A stretch of 64,000 nucleotides of DNA from assembly GCA_027587225.1 (NCBI GenBank), contig JAPDDQ010000026.1, forward strand, positions 39,282 to 103,281, written 5' to 3'. Below, piece by piece: positions 51,612 through 59,363 of the stretch. Every line of letters begins with the position of its first letter. The first letter of the stretch is position 1. Under the pieces are notes generated by a model that saw nothing but the letters and a program-made list of their open reading frames with translations, was not told the DNA's origin and searched no databases. This DNA is from Solirubrobacter taibaiensis. Lineage in GTDB: Bacteria; Actinomycetota; Thermoleophilia; Solirubrobacterales; Solirubrobacteraceae. The position numbers and the translations under genes were made by a program.

Positions 51612-51817
51612 CGGTCAACGAGGACGGCAGCGCGCTGCTGGATCTCTCAGGCGGCGGCGAGATCCGCGAGTCGATCTCGCTCGAGGACGTGCCCGACGGC
51701 CCGCCCGCGCTGGAGTCGATCGTGTTGCACTTCGACTTCTACGGCCGGCTCGCGCGGATCGAGGTGACCGACTCGGCCGCCTCGGTGCTGCCGCCGGGCC
51801 TGCTCGATCAGGCCTGA
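51593..51817 (+). CDS. Small DUF2283-like protein
   Basis: The protein has 74 residues: LTVNEDGSALLDLSGG, ESISLEDV, and a C-terminal IVLHFDFYGRLARIEVTDSA. The pattern of a small beta sheet ending in 'D-x-x-G-x-L-x-x-I-E' is that of DUF2283, whose function is unknown. The ATG lies inside the peptidase gene (19-bp overlap); the 3' end overlaps the convergent nitrile hydratase accessory gene by 10 bp. Confidence 0.55.
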   Translation: MANIALTVNEDGSALLDLSGGGEIRESISLEDVPDGPPALESIVLHFDFYGRLARIEVTDSAASVLPPGLLDQA

Positions 51818-52053
51818 AAGTCGGCGTCGGTCAGCTCGATCGGCACGCCGTGCGGCGTCCGGTGCGCCGCGCGGTCCCAGGCCGCGCGTAGCCCCGCCAG
51901 CTCGTCCACCGACGTCAATCCGCGTTCGACGACCACTTGCTCCAGCGCCTGGAGCAACTCGAGGTAGTCCGTCTTGCCGGACACGTCCTTCCAGTCCAGG
52001 AGCAGGACGGCCAAGGCCTGGACCTCGGCCTCCCAGGGTTCAGTGAGCGGCAT
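51808..52053 (-). CDS. Nitrile hydratase accessory (activator-type) protein, short
   Basis: The protein has 81 residues. The opening EPWEAEVQALAVLL and the closing RTPHGVPIELTDADF match the small nitrile-hydratase accessory proteins, which resemble the beta-subunit N terminus and help insert the metal into the alpha subunit. It is short for the family (usually about 100-150). I took the ATG at 52053, overlapping the beta-subunit stop by 14 bp. Its position as last gene of an alpha-beta-accessory operon supports the call. Confidence 0.7.
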   Translation of the reverse strand: MPLTEPWEAEVQALAVLLLDWKDVSGKTDYLELLQALEQVVVERGLTSVDELAGLRAAWDRAAHRTPHGVPIELTDADFQA

Positions 52054-52651
52054 CCAGATACGGCTCGAAGGCGTCGATGCACACGGAGGACGTGGGGTCG
52101 CCGTCCGGGCCCCACAGCTCAGCACCCGAGAACGCCACCGCGTAGAGCCACTGCGGGTCCTCGCCCGTGCCGGTCGAGTTCACGTCGGGGAACACGTGGA
52201 AGCCGTGCACGCGCTCGATGACGCCGACCTTGCCGCGCGCGTAACGGGGCAGGCGCGTGTGGCCGACGGGGTTGATGTTTCGCGTCAAAACCCGGTCACC
52301 GACCGCAAACGCGGCTTCCCGCACGGGTTCCCGGTTCACCGGGCCGCCGCGCGCCAACACCGCGGGCACGTCGGCGGCGTGGAGCACCCGCGTCGGCATC
52401 CCGCGCTCGGCCAGCAACCGCTCCAGGCCCGCGAGCCAGATCTCGTAGTACGACAGCGACAGGTACTCGGCCGGCGACCGGTTCTCACGGGCGAAGCGGC
52501 TGATGTCGATGTTCCAGAGCCCGCCCGCGCCGCACGCCAGGACCATCGCGAGCACGCGCTCTTCCCACTCGCCGTGGAAGATCGGCTCGTCGACCTCCGG
52601 CACGACGGGCCCGAAGCCGTGCTCGCCGCCCATGTCGTGCGCGCCGTTCAC
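52040..52651 (-). CDS. Nitrile hydratase beta subunit
   Basis: The protein has 203 residues. It begins MNGAHDMGGEHGFGPV, the typical beta-subunit opening, and contains FHGEWEERVLAMVLACG, SYYEIWLAGLERLL, GDRVLTRNINPVGHTRLPRYARGK and the C-terminal LWGPDG barrel. The beta subunit supplies arginines that contact the oxidised cysteines of alpha. Start ATG overlaps the alpha-subunit stop by 4 bp (ATGA), giving stoichiometric translation. Gene order alpha-beta-accessory. Confidence 0.92.
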   Translation of the reverse strand: MNGAHDMGGEHGFGPVVPEVDEPIFHGEWEERVLAMVLACGAGGLWNIDISRFARENRSPAEYLSLSYYEIWLAGLERLLAERGMPTRVLHAADVPAVLARGGPVNREPVREAAFAVGDRVLTRNINPVGHTRLPRYARGKVGVIERVHGFHVFPDVNSTGTGEDPQWLYAVAFSGAELWGPDGDPTSSVCIDAFEPYLDAAH

Positions 52652-53226
52652 AACGTCCCGACGCCGATCATCGAGTCGCGGGTCACGACCGCGGCCAGCT
52701 CCTCCTCGGACCAGCCGTCGGAGCCCGCGGGCCGCAGCGGCAGCACCAGGTACCGGACTTCGGCGGTGGAGTCCCAGACCCGCACCGACACGTCATCACC
52801 CAGCGTCACACCGAAGTCAGCAAGCACGCCGCGCGGGTCGGCCACCACGCGCGACCGGTACGGCGCGCTCTTGTACCAGACCGGCGGGAGCCCCAAGACG
52901 CTCCACGGGTAACACGAGCACAGCGTGCACACGACGACGTTGTGGACTTTCGCGGTGTTCTCCACGGCGACCATGTGCTCGCCCTGGCGCCCGGAGATCC
53001 CGAGCTCGGCGATCGCCGGGGTGGCGTCGGCCAGCAGCCGCGCCCGGTAGGCCTCGTCCACCCACGCCCGCGCGACCACGCGCGCGCCCAGATGCGGCCC
53101 GACCTGCGTCTCGTAGGTCTCGACCAACGCGTCCAGCGCGGCGGGGTCGACGTGCCCGCCGGCGACCAGCGCGCTCTCGAGCGCTCGGACCCGCACCTGC
53201 ACGGGCGACAGATCACTGTGTGTCAT
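52648..53226 (-). CDS. Nitrile hydratase alpha subunit, cobalt type
   Basis: The protein has 192 residues. The metal-claw motif is VCTLCSCYPW with Cys100, Cys103 and Cys105; Thr after the first Cys is the cobalt-type signature (iron enzymes have Ser). GLPPVWYKS and YRSRVVADPRGVL follow as in the family. The enzyme converts nitriles to amides in the cytoplasm; thiocyanate hydrolases are related, but the separate beta gene of normal length favours nitrile hydratase. The start ATG at 53226 has a weak ribosome-binding site. No amidase or aldoxime dehydratase gene is adjacent. Confidence 0.92.
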   Translation of the reverse strand: MTHSDLSPVQVRVRALESALVAGGHVDPAALDALVETYETQVGPHLGARVVARAWVDEAYRARLLADATPAIAELGISGRQGEHMVAVENTAKVHNVVVCTLCSCYPWSVLGLPPVWYKSAPYRSRVVADPRGVLADFGVTLGDDVSVRVWDSTAEVRYLVLPLRPAGSDGWSEEELAAVVTRDSMIGVGTL

Positions 53227-53291
53227 CAGCCCGTCAAACCATAAGGCAGGACGTTGGGAGACGGCAATGTGGGGGTACGAGCGGCCCACGA

Positions 53292-53600
53292 ATGGACGAC
53301 GACCTCACCATCACCGAATCACGCGACGGCAGCACCGTCATCGTTGCCGCGGCCGGCGAGATCGACTTGTCGAACGTCGGGGACCTCCGCGCCGCGGTGA
53401 CCTCCGCCTGTGAGAACTGCGACCGCCTGCGACTCGATCTGAGCGAGATCGAGTTCATCGACAGCACCGGGCTGGGCGGCCTGCTCGAGCTGCGCAGCAC
53501 GCTCCGATCACGCAACGTCACGCTCGAGATCGTCGCCGGTGACGGTCCGGTGCGCCAGGCTGTGGAGATCACCGGCCTCGGGGAGCTGCTCGCGCACTAA
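53292..53600 (+). CDS. STAS-domain anti-sigma factor antagonist
   Basis: The protein has 102 residues of SpoIIAA/RsbV type: TVIVAAAGEIDLSNVGDLRAAV and the phosphorylation loop EFIDSTGLGGLLEL, in which Ser of DSTG is the expected phosphoacceptor. Such proteins sequester anti-sigma kinases when dephosphorylated. No RsbW-like kinase is adjacent; instead it is 10 bp upstream of a two-component system. ATG at 53292. Confidence 0.85.
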   Translation: MDDDLTITESRDGSTVIVAAAGEIDLSNVGDLRAAVTSACENCDRLRLDLSEIEFIDSTGLGGLLELRSTLRSRNVTLEIVAGDGPVRQAVEITGLGELLAH

Positions 53601-53610
53601 TACTGCACGG

Positions 53611-54879
53611 GTGCGCAGCGCCACCGTCGTCACCCGCTTCCTGCTCGGCAGCCTCGCTGCGATCGCGGTGATCCTGATCGGCGGCTTCTTCGCGCTCCGC
53701 GGGGTGGCCACGGAGGAGGCCGAGCGCGACACCCAGGAGCGCGTCGAGCTCGAAGGCAAGCTGGTCGAAGCCGCGGCGCTCTTCGACGACGGCGTGCTCA
53801 CGGGCGACCCGGAGGCCCTCGCGAGGATCGACAACGTCGTCCAGGGCCAGATCCTGGGCGAGTCAGTCGTGCGCGTGAAGATCTGGGCGAAGGACGGCAC
53901 GATCCTGTACTCCGACGAGCCGCGGCTCATCGGCGAGCGCTTCGCGCTGGGAGCGGAGGAGGCCGAGCTGTTCGAGACCGGTGGCGCGGACGCCGAGCTC
54001 TCAGACCTCTCCGAACCCGAGAACCGCTACGAGCGCCAGGAGGACAAGCTGCTGGAGGCGCACACCGTCATCCGGACGCCCAACGGCACCCAGGTGCTGT
54101 TCGAGATCTACCAGCGCTTCAGCTCCATCAACGCGTCCGCGAGCCGGATCCTCGGCACGCTGGCGCCACCGATGGTCGCGGGGCTGCTGGTCCTGCTGCT
54201 CTTCCAGGTCCCGCTGGCGTGGTCGCTCACCCGCCACCTGCAGCGCGGCCACGAGGAACGTGAGCGGCTGCTGGCCGGCGCGATCGAGGCGCAGGACCGC
54301 GAGCGCCGCCGGATCGCCGCCGACCTGCATGACGGCGTGGTGCAGGATCTGGCCGGCGTGGCGTTCGGTCTGGCCCCGCTGGCGGCCGACGCGCGCCGCC
54401 GTGGGAACGACGAGGAGGCGCGCGTGGTGGACGATGCCGTCGACACGCTGCGCCAAGGTGTGCGGGACATGCGCACGCTGCTGGTCGAGATCCACCCGCC
54501 CCGGCTGGAGTCCGCGGGCCTCGAGCCCGTCCTCGACGACCTGCTCAGCCCGCTGCGGGCGCAGGGGGTCGAGACCCACCTGTCGGTGGACGAGAGCGGG
54601 CGCGACGACGCGCTCGTCTACCGCGTCGCTCGCGAGGCGCTGCGCAACGTCGCCGCGCACGCCGAGGCGCGCACCGTCACGGTGACCGTCACGCCCACGA
54701 CGCTCACCGTCACCGATGACGGCCGCGGTTTCGACGCCGCCCAGCGCGCCGGCCGCGCCGAGGAGGGCCACGTCGGCCTCTCGCTGCTCGGCGACCTCGT
54801 CGCGCAGGCCGACGGCACGCTCACCATCGACTCGGCCCTCGGGCGGGGCACGACCGTCACGCTGGAGGTCCCGCGATGA
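53611..54879 (+). CDS. Sensor histidine kinase (NarL/LiaS type, HisKA_3)
   Basis: The protein has 422 residues. Two membrane helices (about 11-31 and 182-205) flank an extracytoplasmic sensor region of about 150 residues. The H-box is RERRRIAADLHDGVVQDLAG (phosphoacceptor His about 240), followed by an ATPase domain with DALVYRVAREALRNVAAHAEA and TVTDDGRGFDAAQR. The GTG start at 53611 is 10 bp after the STAS gene. Its stop overlaps the response-regulator ATG by 4 bp, so the pair is cotranslated. Signal unknown. Confidence 0.9.
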   Translation: MRSATVVTRFLLGSLAAIAVILIGGFFALRGVATEEAERDTQERVELEGKLVEAAALFDDGVLTGDPEALARIDNVVQGQILGESVVRVKIWAKDGTILYSDEPRLIGERFALGAEEAELFETGGADAELSDLSEPENRYERQEDKLLEAHTVIRTPNGTQVLFEIYQRFSSINASASRILGTLAPPMVAGLLVLLLFQVPLAWSLTRHLQRGHEERERLLAGAIEAQDRERRRIAADLHDGVVQDLAGVAFGLAPLAADARRRGNDEEARVVDDAVDTLRQGVRDMRTLLVEIHPPRLESAGLEPVLDDLLSPLRAQGVETHLSVDESGRDDALVYRVAREALRNVAAHAEARTVTVTVTPTTLTVTDDGRGFDAAQRAGRAEEGHVGLSLLGDLVAQADGTLTIDSALGRGTTVTLEVPR

Positions 54880-55505
54880 TCCGCGTCCTGCTCGCCGACG
54901 ATCACGGCGTCATCCGTGACGGCCTCGGCCGCCTGATCGGCGGGCTCGAGGACGTGGAGCTCGTCGGCACCGCGGCCGACGGTGCCGAAGCGATCGAGAA
55001 GGCCACGCAGCTCCGGCCCGACGTGGTGGTGATGGACCTCGACATGCCGCGCGTGGACGGGATCGAGGCCACGCGCAAGATCCTCGCCCAGCTCCAGACG
55101 AACGTGCTCGTGCTCACCGCGTTCTCCGACCGCGCCCGCATCCTCGGCGCGCTCGAGGCCGGGGCGTGCGGCTACCTGCTCAAGGACGCCGCGTCCGAGG
55201 ACGTCGCCGAGGGCATCCGCGCCGCCGCCCGCGGCGAGTCCCCGCTGGACCCGCGCGCCGCGCGCACGGTCCTGAGTGCCCGCAGCGAACCCGACCCGCT
55301 CGCCGGTCTGTCCCAGAGAGAGCGAGAAGTCCTCGACGCACTGGTCGAAGGCCTCCCCAACAAGCTGATCGCGCGCCGCTTGGAGATCAGCGAGAAGACC
55401 GTCAAGTCGCACCTGACGCGCGTCTTCCGCGAACTCGACGTGACCGACCGCACCCAGGCCGCGCTGTGGGCGGAGCGCAACGGAGTGGGCCGAAAGTCTC
55501 ATTGA
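54876..55505 (+). CDS. NarL/FixJ-family response regulator
   Basis: The protein has 209 residues. The receiver domain has acidic pocket LLADDH, phosphoacceptor Asp54 in VVMDLDMP, and Lys in YLLKDAASEDV. The LuxR-type helix-turn-helix is GLSQREREVLDALVEG, NKLIARRLEISEKTVKSHLTRVF. It is the partner of the kinase (ATGA overlap). Its targets are unknown; the small lipoprotein gene 35 bp downstream is a candidate. Confidence 0.92.
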   Translation: MIRVLLADDHGVIRDGLGRLIGGLEDVELVGTAADGAEAIEKATQLRPDVVVMDLDMPRVDGIEATRKILAQLQTNVLVLTAFSDRARILGALEAGACGYLLKDAASEDVAEGIRAAARGESPLDPRAARTVLSARSEPDPLAGLSQREREVLDALVEGLPNKLIARRLEISEKTVKSHLTRVFRELDVTDRTQAALWAERNGVGRKSH

Positions 55506-55540
55506 GTCCCGGACCGTCGCGGTGGCACCTTGCGAGGTGC

Positions 55541-55858
55541 ATGCCGCGCCGCCGTCTGCTCCTGCTCGTCCTGCTGCTCACGGGCTGCGGGAGCAGCGTC
55601 CAGGCCGCCGCCGAGTGCCTCACGCTCGACCTGCGGAGCGACGGGAAGGAGATCGAGGCCACGGTCCGCGTGACCGAGCCCGCGGACTGGCGCGTCGTCG
55701 TCGTCCACGAGGGCCACGTCGCCTGGCGCGGCACCCGCCACGGCCCGTTCACCTACACCCACCGGATGAAGGACTACAGCGGGCCGGATCGCGTGACCGT
55801 GCGCGCCATGGGACCGGGCGGAAAGGTCTGCACGAAAACCGATCAGGTTTACGAGTAG
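55541..55858 (+). CDS. Small putative lipoprotein
   Basis: The protein has 105 residues. Lipoprotein signal peptide PRRRLLLLVLLLTGCGSS with lipobox LTGC (Cys about 16), then a single beta-sandwich-like domain (ATVRVTEPADWRVVVVHEGH, GPDRVTVRAMGPGG) with two further cysteines. No family recognised. It follows the response regulator by 35 bp and may belong to the same unit. Confidence 0.7.
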   Translation: MPRRRLLLLVLLLTGCGSSVQAAAECLTLDLRSDGKEIEATVRVTEPADWRVVVVHEGHVAWRGTRHGPFTYTHRMKDYSGPDRVTVRAMGPGGKVCTKTDQVYE

Positions 55859-55886
55859 TTGCATCTGAAATTGGTTGCGCTACAGT
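55859..55886 (+). promoter_or_regulatory. Sigma-70-like promoter of the yceI operon
   Basis: TTGCAT (55859-55864) and TACAGT (55881-55886) are separated by 16 nt. The predicted start would fall at or just before the 28-nt palindrome that follows. Confidence 0.5.
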
Positions 55887-55891
55887 GTCCT

Positions 55892-55919
55892 CCGTAAGCG
55901 GAATCGGTTCCGTTTACGG
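55892..55919. promoter_or_regulatory. Palindromic operator upstream of yceI
   Basis: The arms CCGTAAGCGGAA (55892-55903) and TTCCGTTTACGG (55908-55919) are complementary at 11 of 12 positions around a 4-nt centre. It directly follows the -10 element, where a bound repressor would block transcription. The TetR gene three genes downstream in the same operon is the likely binder. Confidence 0.65.
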
Positions 55920-55947
55920 GTCAAGCCCAGTCTTCGGAGGACATCCC

Positions 55948-56481
55948 ATGAGCACCACCACCAGCCCGCTCGCCGGCACGTACAACGCCGATCCCGTCCA
56001 CTCGAACTTCGCGTTCGCCGTCCGTTATCAGGGTGTTTCCCTGTTCAAGGGCACGCTCGACGAGGTCACCGCGACGCTCGTCGACGGCAAGCTCGAGGGC
56101 GCGGCGAAGGTCGAGTCGATCTCCATCCGCACGCCCGAGCAGTTCCGCGCGCACGTCCTCAGCGACGACTTCTTCGCCGCCGACAAGCACCCGGAGGTCA
56201 CCTTCGTCTCCACGGACATCGCCGTCGCCGACGACAACACCGCCGAGGTCAAGGGCGACCTGACCATCAAGGGCATCACGCACCCGGTCACCGCCAAGGG
56301 CACCTGGGTCGCGCCGGCCGCCGACGCCTTCGGCAACACGCGCGCGCACCTGAACCTCGAGACCGTGATCGACCGCACGCAGTGGGAGATCAACTGGAAC
56401 GCCCCGCTGCCGTCCGGCGGCAAGGCGCTCGCCAACGAGGTCACGCTGATCATCGAGCTCGCGCTCGTCGAGCAGGCCTAA
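55948..56481 (+). CDS. YceI-family protein (lipocalin-like isoprenoid-binding)
   Basis: The protein has 177 residues: LAGTYNADPVHSNFAFAVRY, SIRTPEQFRAHVLSDDFFAADKHPEVTF, VKGDLTIKGITHPVTAKG, and RTQWEINWNAPLPSGGKALANEV, all YceI landmarks. YceI proteins form a lipocalin-like barrel that binds long isoprenoids. There is no signal peptide, so it is cytoplasmic. GGAGG lies 8 nt before the ATG at 55948. First gene of a yceI-FMN reductase-tetR operon. Confidence 0.92.
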   Translation: MSTTTSPLAGTYNADPVHSNFAFAVRYQGVSLFKGTLDEVTATLVDGKLEGAAKVESISIRTPEQFRAHVLSDDFFAADKHPEVTFVSTDIAVADDNTAEVKGDLTIKGITHPVTAKGTWVAPAADAFGNTRAHLNLETVIDRTQWEINWNAPLPSGGKALANEVTLIIELALVEQA

Positions 56482-56486
56482 CCGCA

Positions 56487-57035
56487 GTGCGGATCCTCGG
56501 TATCGCCGGCAGCCTGCGCCGAGGATCCCACAACCGTCGGCTCCTCCAGGCGGCGAGCACCCTGCTCCCGCCTGGGGTCGAGCTGGTGGAGTGGGACAAC
56601 ATCGCGGGCATCCCGGCCTTCGACGAAGACCTCGAGACCACTCCGCCGGAGCCGGTCCTGGAATTCTTCCGCGCGATCGAGGAAGCTGACGCTCTGCTGA
56701 TCGCCACACCGGAATACAACGCGTCGCTCCCCGGCGCGCTCAAGAACGCGCTGGACTGGGCTTCGCGCCCGTTCCCCGAGAACGTGCTCAAGAACAAGTC
56801 CGCCGCCGTCGTCGGCGCGAGCACCGGGCTGTTCGGTGCCGTGTGGGCGCAGGCCGAGGTGCGCAAGGTGCTCAAGGCCTCCGGCGCACACCCGGTCGAG
56901 ACCGAGCTCCCGGTCGGCCTCGCCGACTACGCCTTCGCGGACGACGGCAGCCTCAACGACCCCGAGCTCACCCAACGCTTCAAGGATCTCCTCGCCGACC
57001 TGGTGCGGGAGGTCACGGCCCCGGTCGAGGCGTGA
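56487..57035 (+). CDS. NAD(P)H-dependent FMN reductase
   Basis: The protein has 182 residues with flavodoxin-like fold. FMN-binding landmarks: ILGIAGSLRRGSHNRRLLQ and ATPEYNASLPGALKNALDW, plus AAVVGASTGLFGAVWAQAEVR. Members reduce FMN, quinones or azo compounds. Start is GTG 5 bp after the yceI stop. The TGA overlaps the TetR ATG by one base (TGATG). Confidence 0.9.
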   Translation: MRILGIAGSLRRGSHNRRLLQAASTLLPPGVELVEWDNIAGIPAFDEDLETTPPEPVLEFFRAIEEADALLIATPEYNASLPGALKNALDWASRPFPENVLKNKSAAVVGASTGLFGAVWAQAEVRKVLKASGAHPVETELPVGLADYAFADDGSLNDPELTQRFKDLLADLVREVTAPVEA

Positions 57036-57643
57036 TGTTCGAGCTCCCGCAGTTCCAAGAGCAGCCACGCGAGCGGGCCGACGCGGCCCGCAACCGCGAG
57101 CGGATTCTCGCCGCGGCGGGCACGCTCGTCGACGAATGCGGGGGCATCGACGGCGTCTCGATGGACGACGTCGCCAAGCGCGCGGAGGTCGGAACCGGCA
57201 CGCTGTACCGGCGCTTCGGCGACCGGGCCGGGCTCGCCTTCGCGCTGCTCGACGACCAGACCAAGGAATTCCAGAACGCGCTCATCTCCGGGCCGCCGCC
57301 GCTCGGTCCGGGCGTGCCGGCCGCCAAGCGGCTGCACGCGTTCGGCGCGGGGTTCCTCGACCTGCTGGAAACGCACGCGGAGCTGATGGTCGCGGCCGCG
57401 CCGACCGTGAGGGAGTCCGCGGGCGTGCTCGCGCTCTACACGACGCACCTGCGGATCCTGCTCGAGGAGGCCGCGCCGCACCTGGATGCGCGCTACACGG
57501 CCGAGTCGCTGATCGCGATGCTCGACCCGGCCCAGCACCTGCGGATGCGCAGGCTGCTCGGGTACTCACTCGACCAGCTGGTCCGCGGTTGGGACCAGCT
57601 AATCGCTGCGCTCACCAGCGCGCCGCGAGTTCGCGAGGCGTGA
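57035..57643 (+). CDS. TetR-family transcriptional regulator
   Basis: The protein has 202 residues. N-terminal helix-turn-helix: NRERILAAAGTLVDECG, VSMDDVAKRAEVGTGTLYRRFGDRAGL. The C-terminal ligand domain includes FGAGFLDLLETHAELM and HLRMRRLLGYSLDQLV. The position as last gene of the yceI operon suggests autoregulation through the palindrome at 55892-55919. An in-frame GTG one codon earlier (57032) is an alternative start. Confidence 0.9.
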   Translation: MFELPQFQEQPRERADAARNRERILAAAGTLVDECGGIDGVSMDDVAKRAEVGTGTLYRRFGDRAGLAFALLDDQTKEFQNALISGPPPLGPGVPAAKRLHAFGAGFLDLLETHAELMVAAAPTVRESAGVLALYTTHLRILLEEAAPHLDARYTAESLIAMLDPAQHLRMRRLLGYSLDQLVRGWDQLIAALTSAPRVREA

Positions 57644-57677
57644 CACACCCGGGCTCGGCTCCGCCGAACTCGCCCAA

Positions 57678-57698
57678 GCGTCGCCCCCTGGGCGACGC
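57678..57698. terminator. Hairpin between convergent tetR and cupin genes
   Basis: The arms GCGTCGCCC (57678-57686) and GGGCGACGC (57690-57698) form a perfect 9-bp stem with a 3-nt loop in the 60-bp convergent gap. Confidence 0.6.
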
Positions 57699-57703
57699 GA
57701 CGC

Positions 57704-57988
57704 TTACGCGGCGCCCTTGAAGGCTCGGCGGTAGCCCATCACGATTCGCGCCTCACCCGTGACGGCGCACATGGTGTGGTGGAAGCCGGCGGGCACGATC
57801 GCTTCGCCGCCGGGGGAGAGCAGATGCTCTTCGCCGTCGTAGCGCAGCGCGATCACGCCGTCGATCACGCGCAGGAGCGTGTCGTCCCAGGGACGAACGC
57901 GAAGGGGAGAGTCGGCACCGAGCGTCTCGAAGGTCAGCGTGACGCCGTAGCCGACGGAGTCGGAGCGGGAGGAGGTCAGTGCAGCCAT
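57704..57988 (-). CDS. Small cupin-domain protein
   Basis: The protein has 94 residues, a single cupin barrel: SPLRVRPWDDTLLRVIDGVIALRYDGEEHLLSPGG and EAIVPAGFHHTMCAVTGEARIVMGY. The usual metal-binding His pair of motif 1 is absent (RPWDD), while motif 2 retains HH, so metal binding is doubtful. Function unknown. The 65-bp gap from 57989 to 58053 shows nothing else. Confidence 0.75.
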   Translation of the reverse strand: MAALTSSRSDSVGYGVTLTFETLGADSPLRVRPWDDTLLRVIDGVIALRYDGEEHLLSPGGEAIVPAGFHHTMCAVTGEARIVMGYRRAFKGAA

Positions 57989-58053
57989 TGCGATCGATCA
58001 TCTCCGGCTTGACCTCCCCCCGCAGACAGGGAGGCGCGAGTGTGGGGGTGCGG

Positions 58054-59106
58054 TTACCCGAACGCGGGCATGACGCGGTCGTGAACGAGCTTGAGCTGGC
58101 CCTGGATGCTGGGCACGTTCGGCACGTCCTCGCCGCTGAAGAGCTTCACCAGGGCGGGGTCGGCCAGCGACAGGATCATGTGGTTCACGCCGGCCGGCTC
58201 GATGTCGGTCTTGATCTTCTCCACGACCTCCTCGGGCGTGCCCGCGAGGCTGAGCTTCTCGGCGTAGTGCGGCTCGAACAGGCTGATGGCCTTCGCGACG
58301 TCGCCGCCGCCGAGCGCCTCCACCACCGGGGCCAGCTCGCTCGCGTCGATGCCGTGGCGCGCGAGCTGCTCGGGCGGCATCGAGGAGATGTAGAACGCGA
58401 CCAGGATGCGCGCCGCCGTCTTGGCCGCGGCGGAGTCCTCGCTCACCACGGTCACCGTCCAGGCGCCGTTGTCCAGGTCCTCGTAGGAGCGCCCGGCCTT
58501 CTCGGCGCCTTCCTTGAGCAGCCCGGACGAGTAGTCGTAGGCCTCGCGGCTGTACGCGAGCGCCTGGTGCATGCCGTCGGCGATCTCGCCCGCCGTGCGG
58601 AACGAGCGCGGGCCCTTCATCGCGCCCATCTTGATCGGGATCCCGCCCTCCTGGACCGGCCGGGCGAACGTGTACAGGCCGCTGTACTTGAAGAAGTCGC
58701 CCTCGAACGTGATCGCGCCCTCGGCGAGGAAGGTGCGCATCACGTGGATGGCCTCCTTCAGGCGGCTGAGCGGCTTCTGGCCCTCCCAGTCGATCTTGTA
58801 CTGGCTGAGGAGGCCGAAGTTGCCGGTGGAGACGACGATCTCCGTGCGGCCGCCGGTGAGCTCGTCCAGCGAAGCCATCTGCTGGCAGATCAGCGTCGGC
58901 TCGCGCAGGAACACGTGCGTGACGTTCGGGCCGAAGCGGATGTTCTTCGTCTCCCGCGCGGCGGCGCTGAACAGCACCCACAGGTCCTTGTGCCAGGTCT
59001 CGTCGACCGAATAGCACGCATAGAAGCCGAGGTCGTCCGCCGTTTTGATCATGTCGATCATGTCGTCGAACGAGTAGTCGGGCAGCATGCAGTAGCTGAA
59101 CCTCAT
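58054..59106 (-). CDS. LLM-class flavin/F420-dependent oxidoreductase
   Basis: The protein has 350 residues of the luciferase-like superfamily, in the methylene-tetrahydromethanopterin-reductase-like branch: FYACYSVDETWHKDLWVLFSAAA, RFGPNVTHVFLREPTLICQQMASLDEL, GRTEIVVSTGNFGLL, and SLAGTPEEVVEKI near the C terminus. F420 or FMN use cannot be told from sequence alone. Last gene of a four-gene operon, overlapping the 86-residue gene by 4 bp (ATGA). Confidence 0.87.
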   Translation of the reverse strand: MRFSYCMLPDYSFDDMIDMIKTADDLGFYACYSVDETWHKDLWVLFSAAARETKNIRFGPNVTHVFLREPTLICQQMASLDELTGGRTEIVVSTGNFGLLSQYKIDWEGQKPLSRLKEAIHVMRTFLAEGAITFEGDFFKYSGLYTFARPVQEGGIPIKMGAMKGPRSFRTAGEIADGMHQALAYSREAYDYSSGLLKEGAEKAGRSYEDLDNGAWTVTVVSEDSAAAKTAARILVAFYISSMPPEQLARHGIDASELAPVVEALGGGDVAKAISLFEPHYAEKLSLAGTPEEVVEKIKTDIEPAGVNHMILSLADPALVKLFSGEDVPNVPSIQGQLKLVHDRVMPAFG

Positions 59107-59363
59107 GAGTGCTCCTCTGGCATCGTCTCGGAGTCCTCGCCGGCGAGCAGGACCTCGTCGGCGAAGTGGTCGTGCATCCAGTCCAGGTGATCCCAGCGGG
59201 CGTTGAAGATGCGGCGGGAGTCCCAGACCGGCATGTCCTGCTGTGGGGTGATCTGCATGAGGTCGGGGTCGACCTCGTACTGATGCTCCAACCGTTCGAT
59301 GACGGTGTCGGTGATGCGCTTCGCTTCTGGCGGCGTCTGATCGCCGAGGCGCCAGATGGTCAT
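59103..59363 (-). CDS. Small conserved-looking protein in flavin/Fe-S operon
   Basis: The protein has 86 residues, hydrophilic, acidic and rich in Trp, His and Asp (SRRIFNARWDHLDWMHDHF), with no signal peptide or membrane helix. I do not recognise a family. It overlaps both neighbours by 4 bp, so it is translated in step with the FAD enzyme and the LLM oxidoreductase and is probably a subunit or assembly partner. Confidence 0.75.
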   Translation of the reverse strand: MTIWRLGDQTPPEAKRITDTVIERLEHQYEVDPDLMQITPQQDMPVWDSRRIFNARWDHLDWMHDHFADEVLLAGEDSETMPEEHS

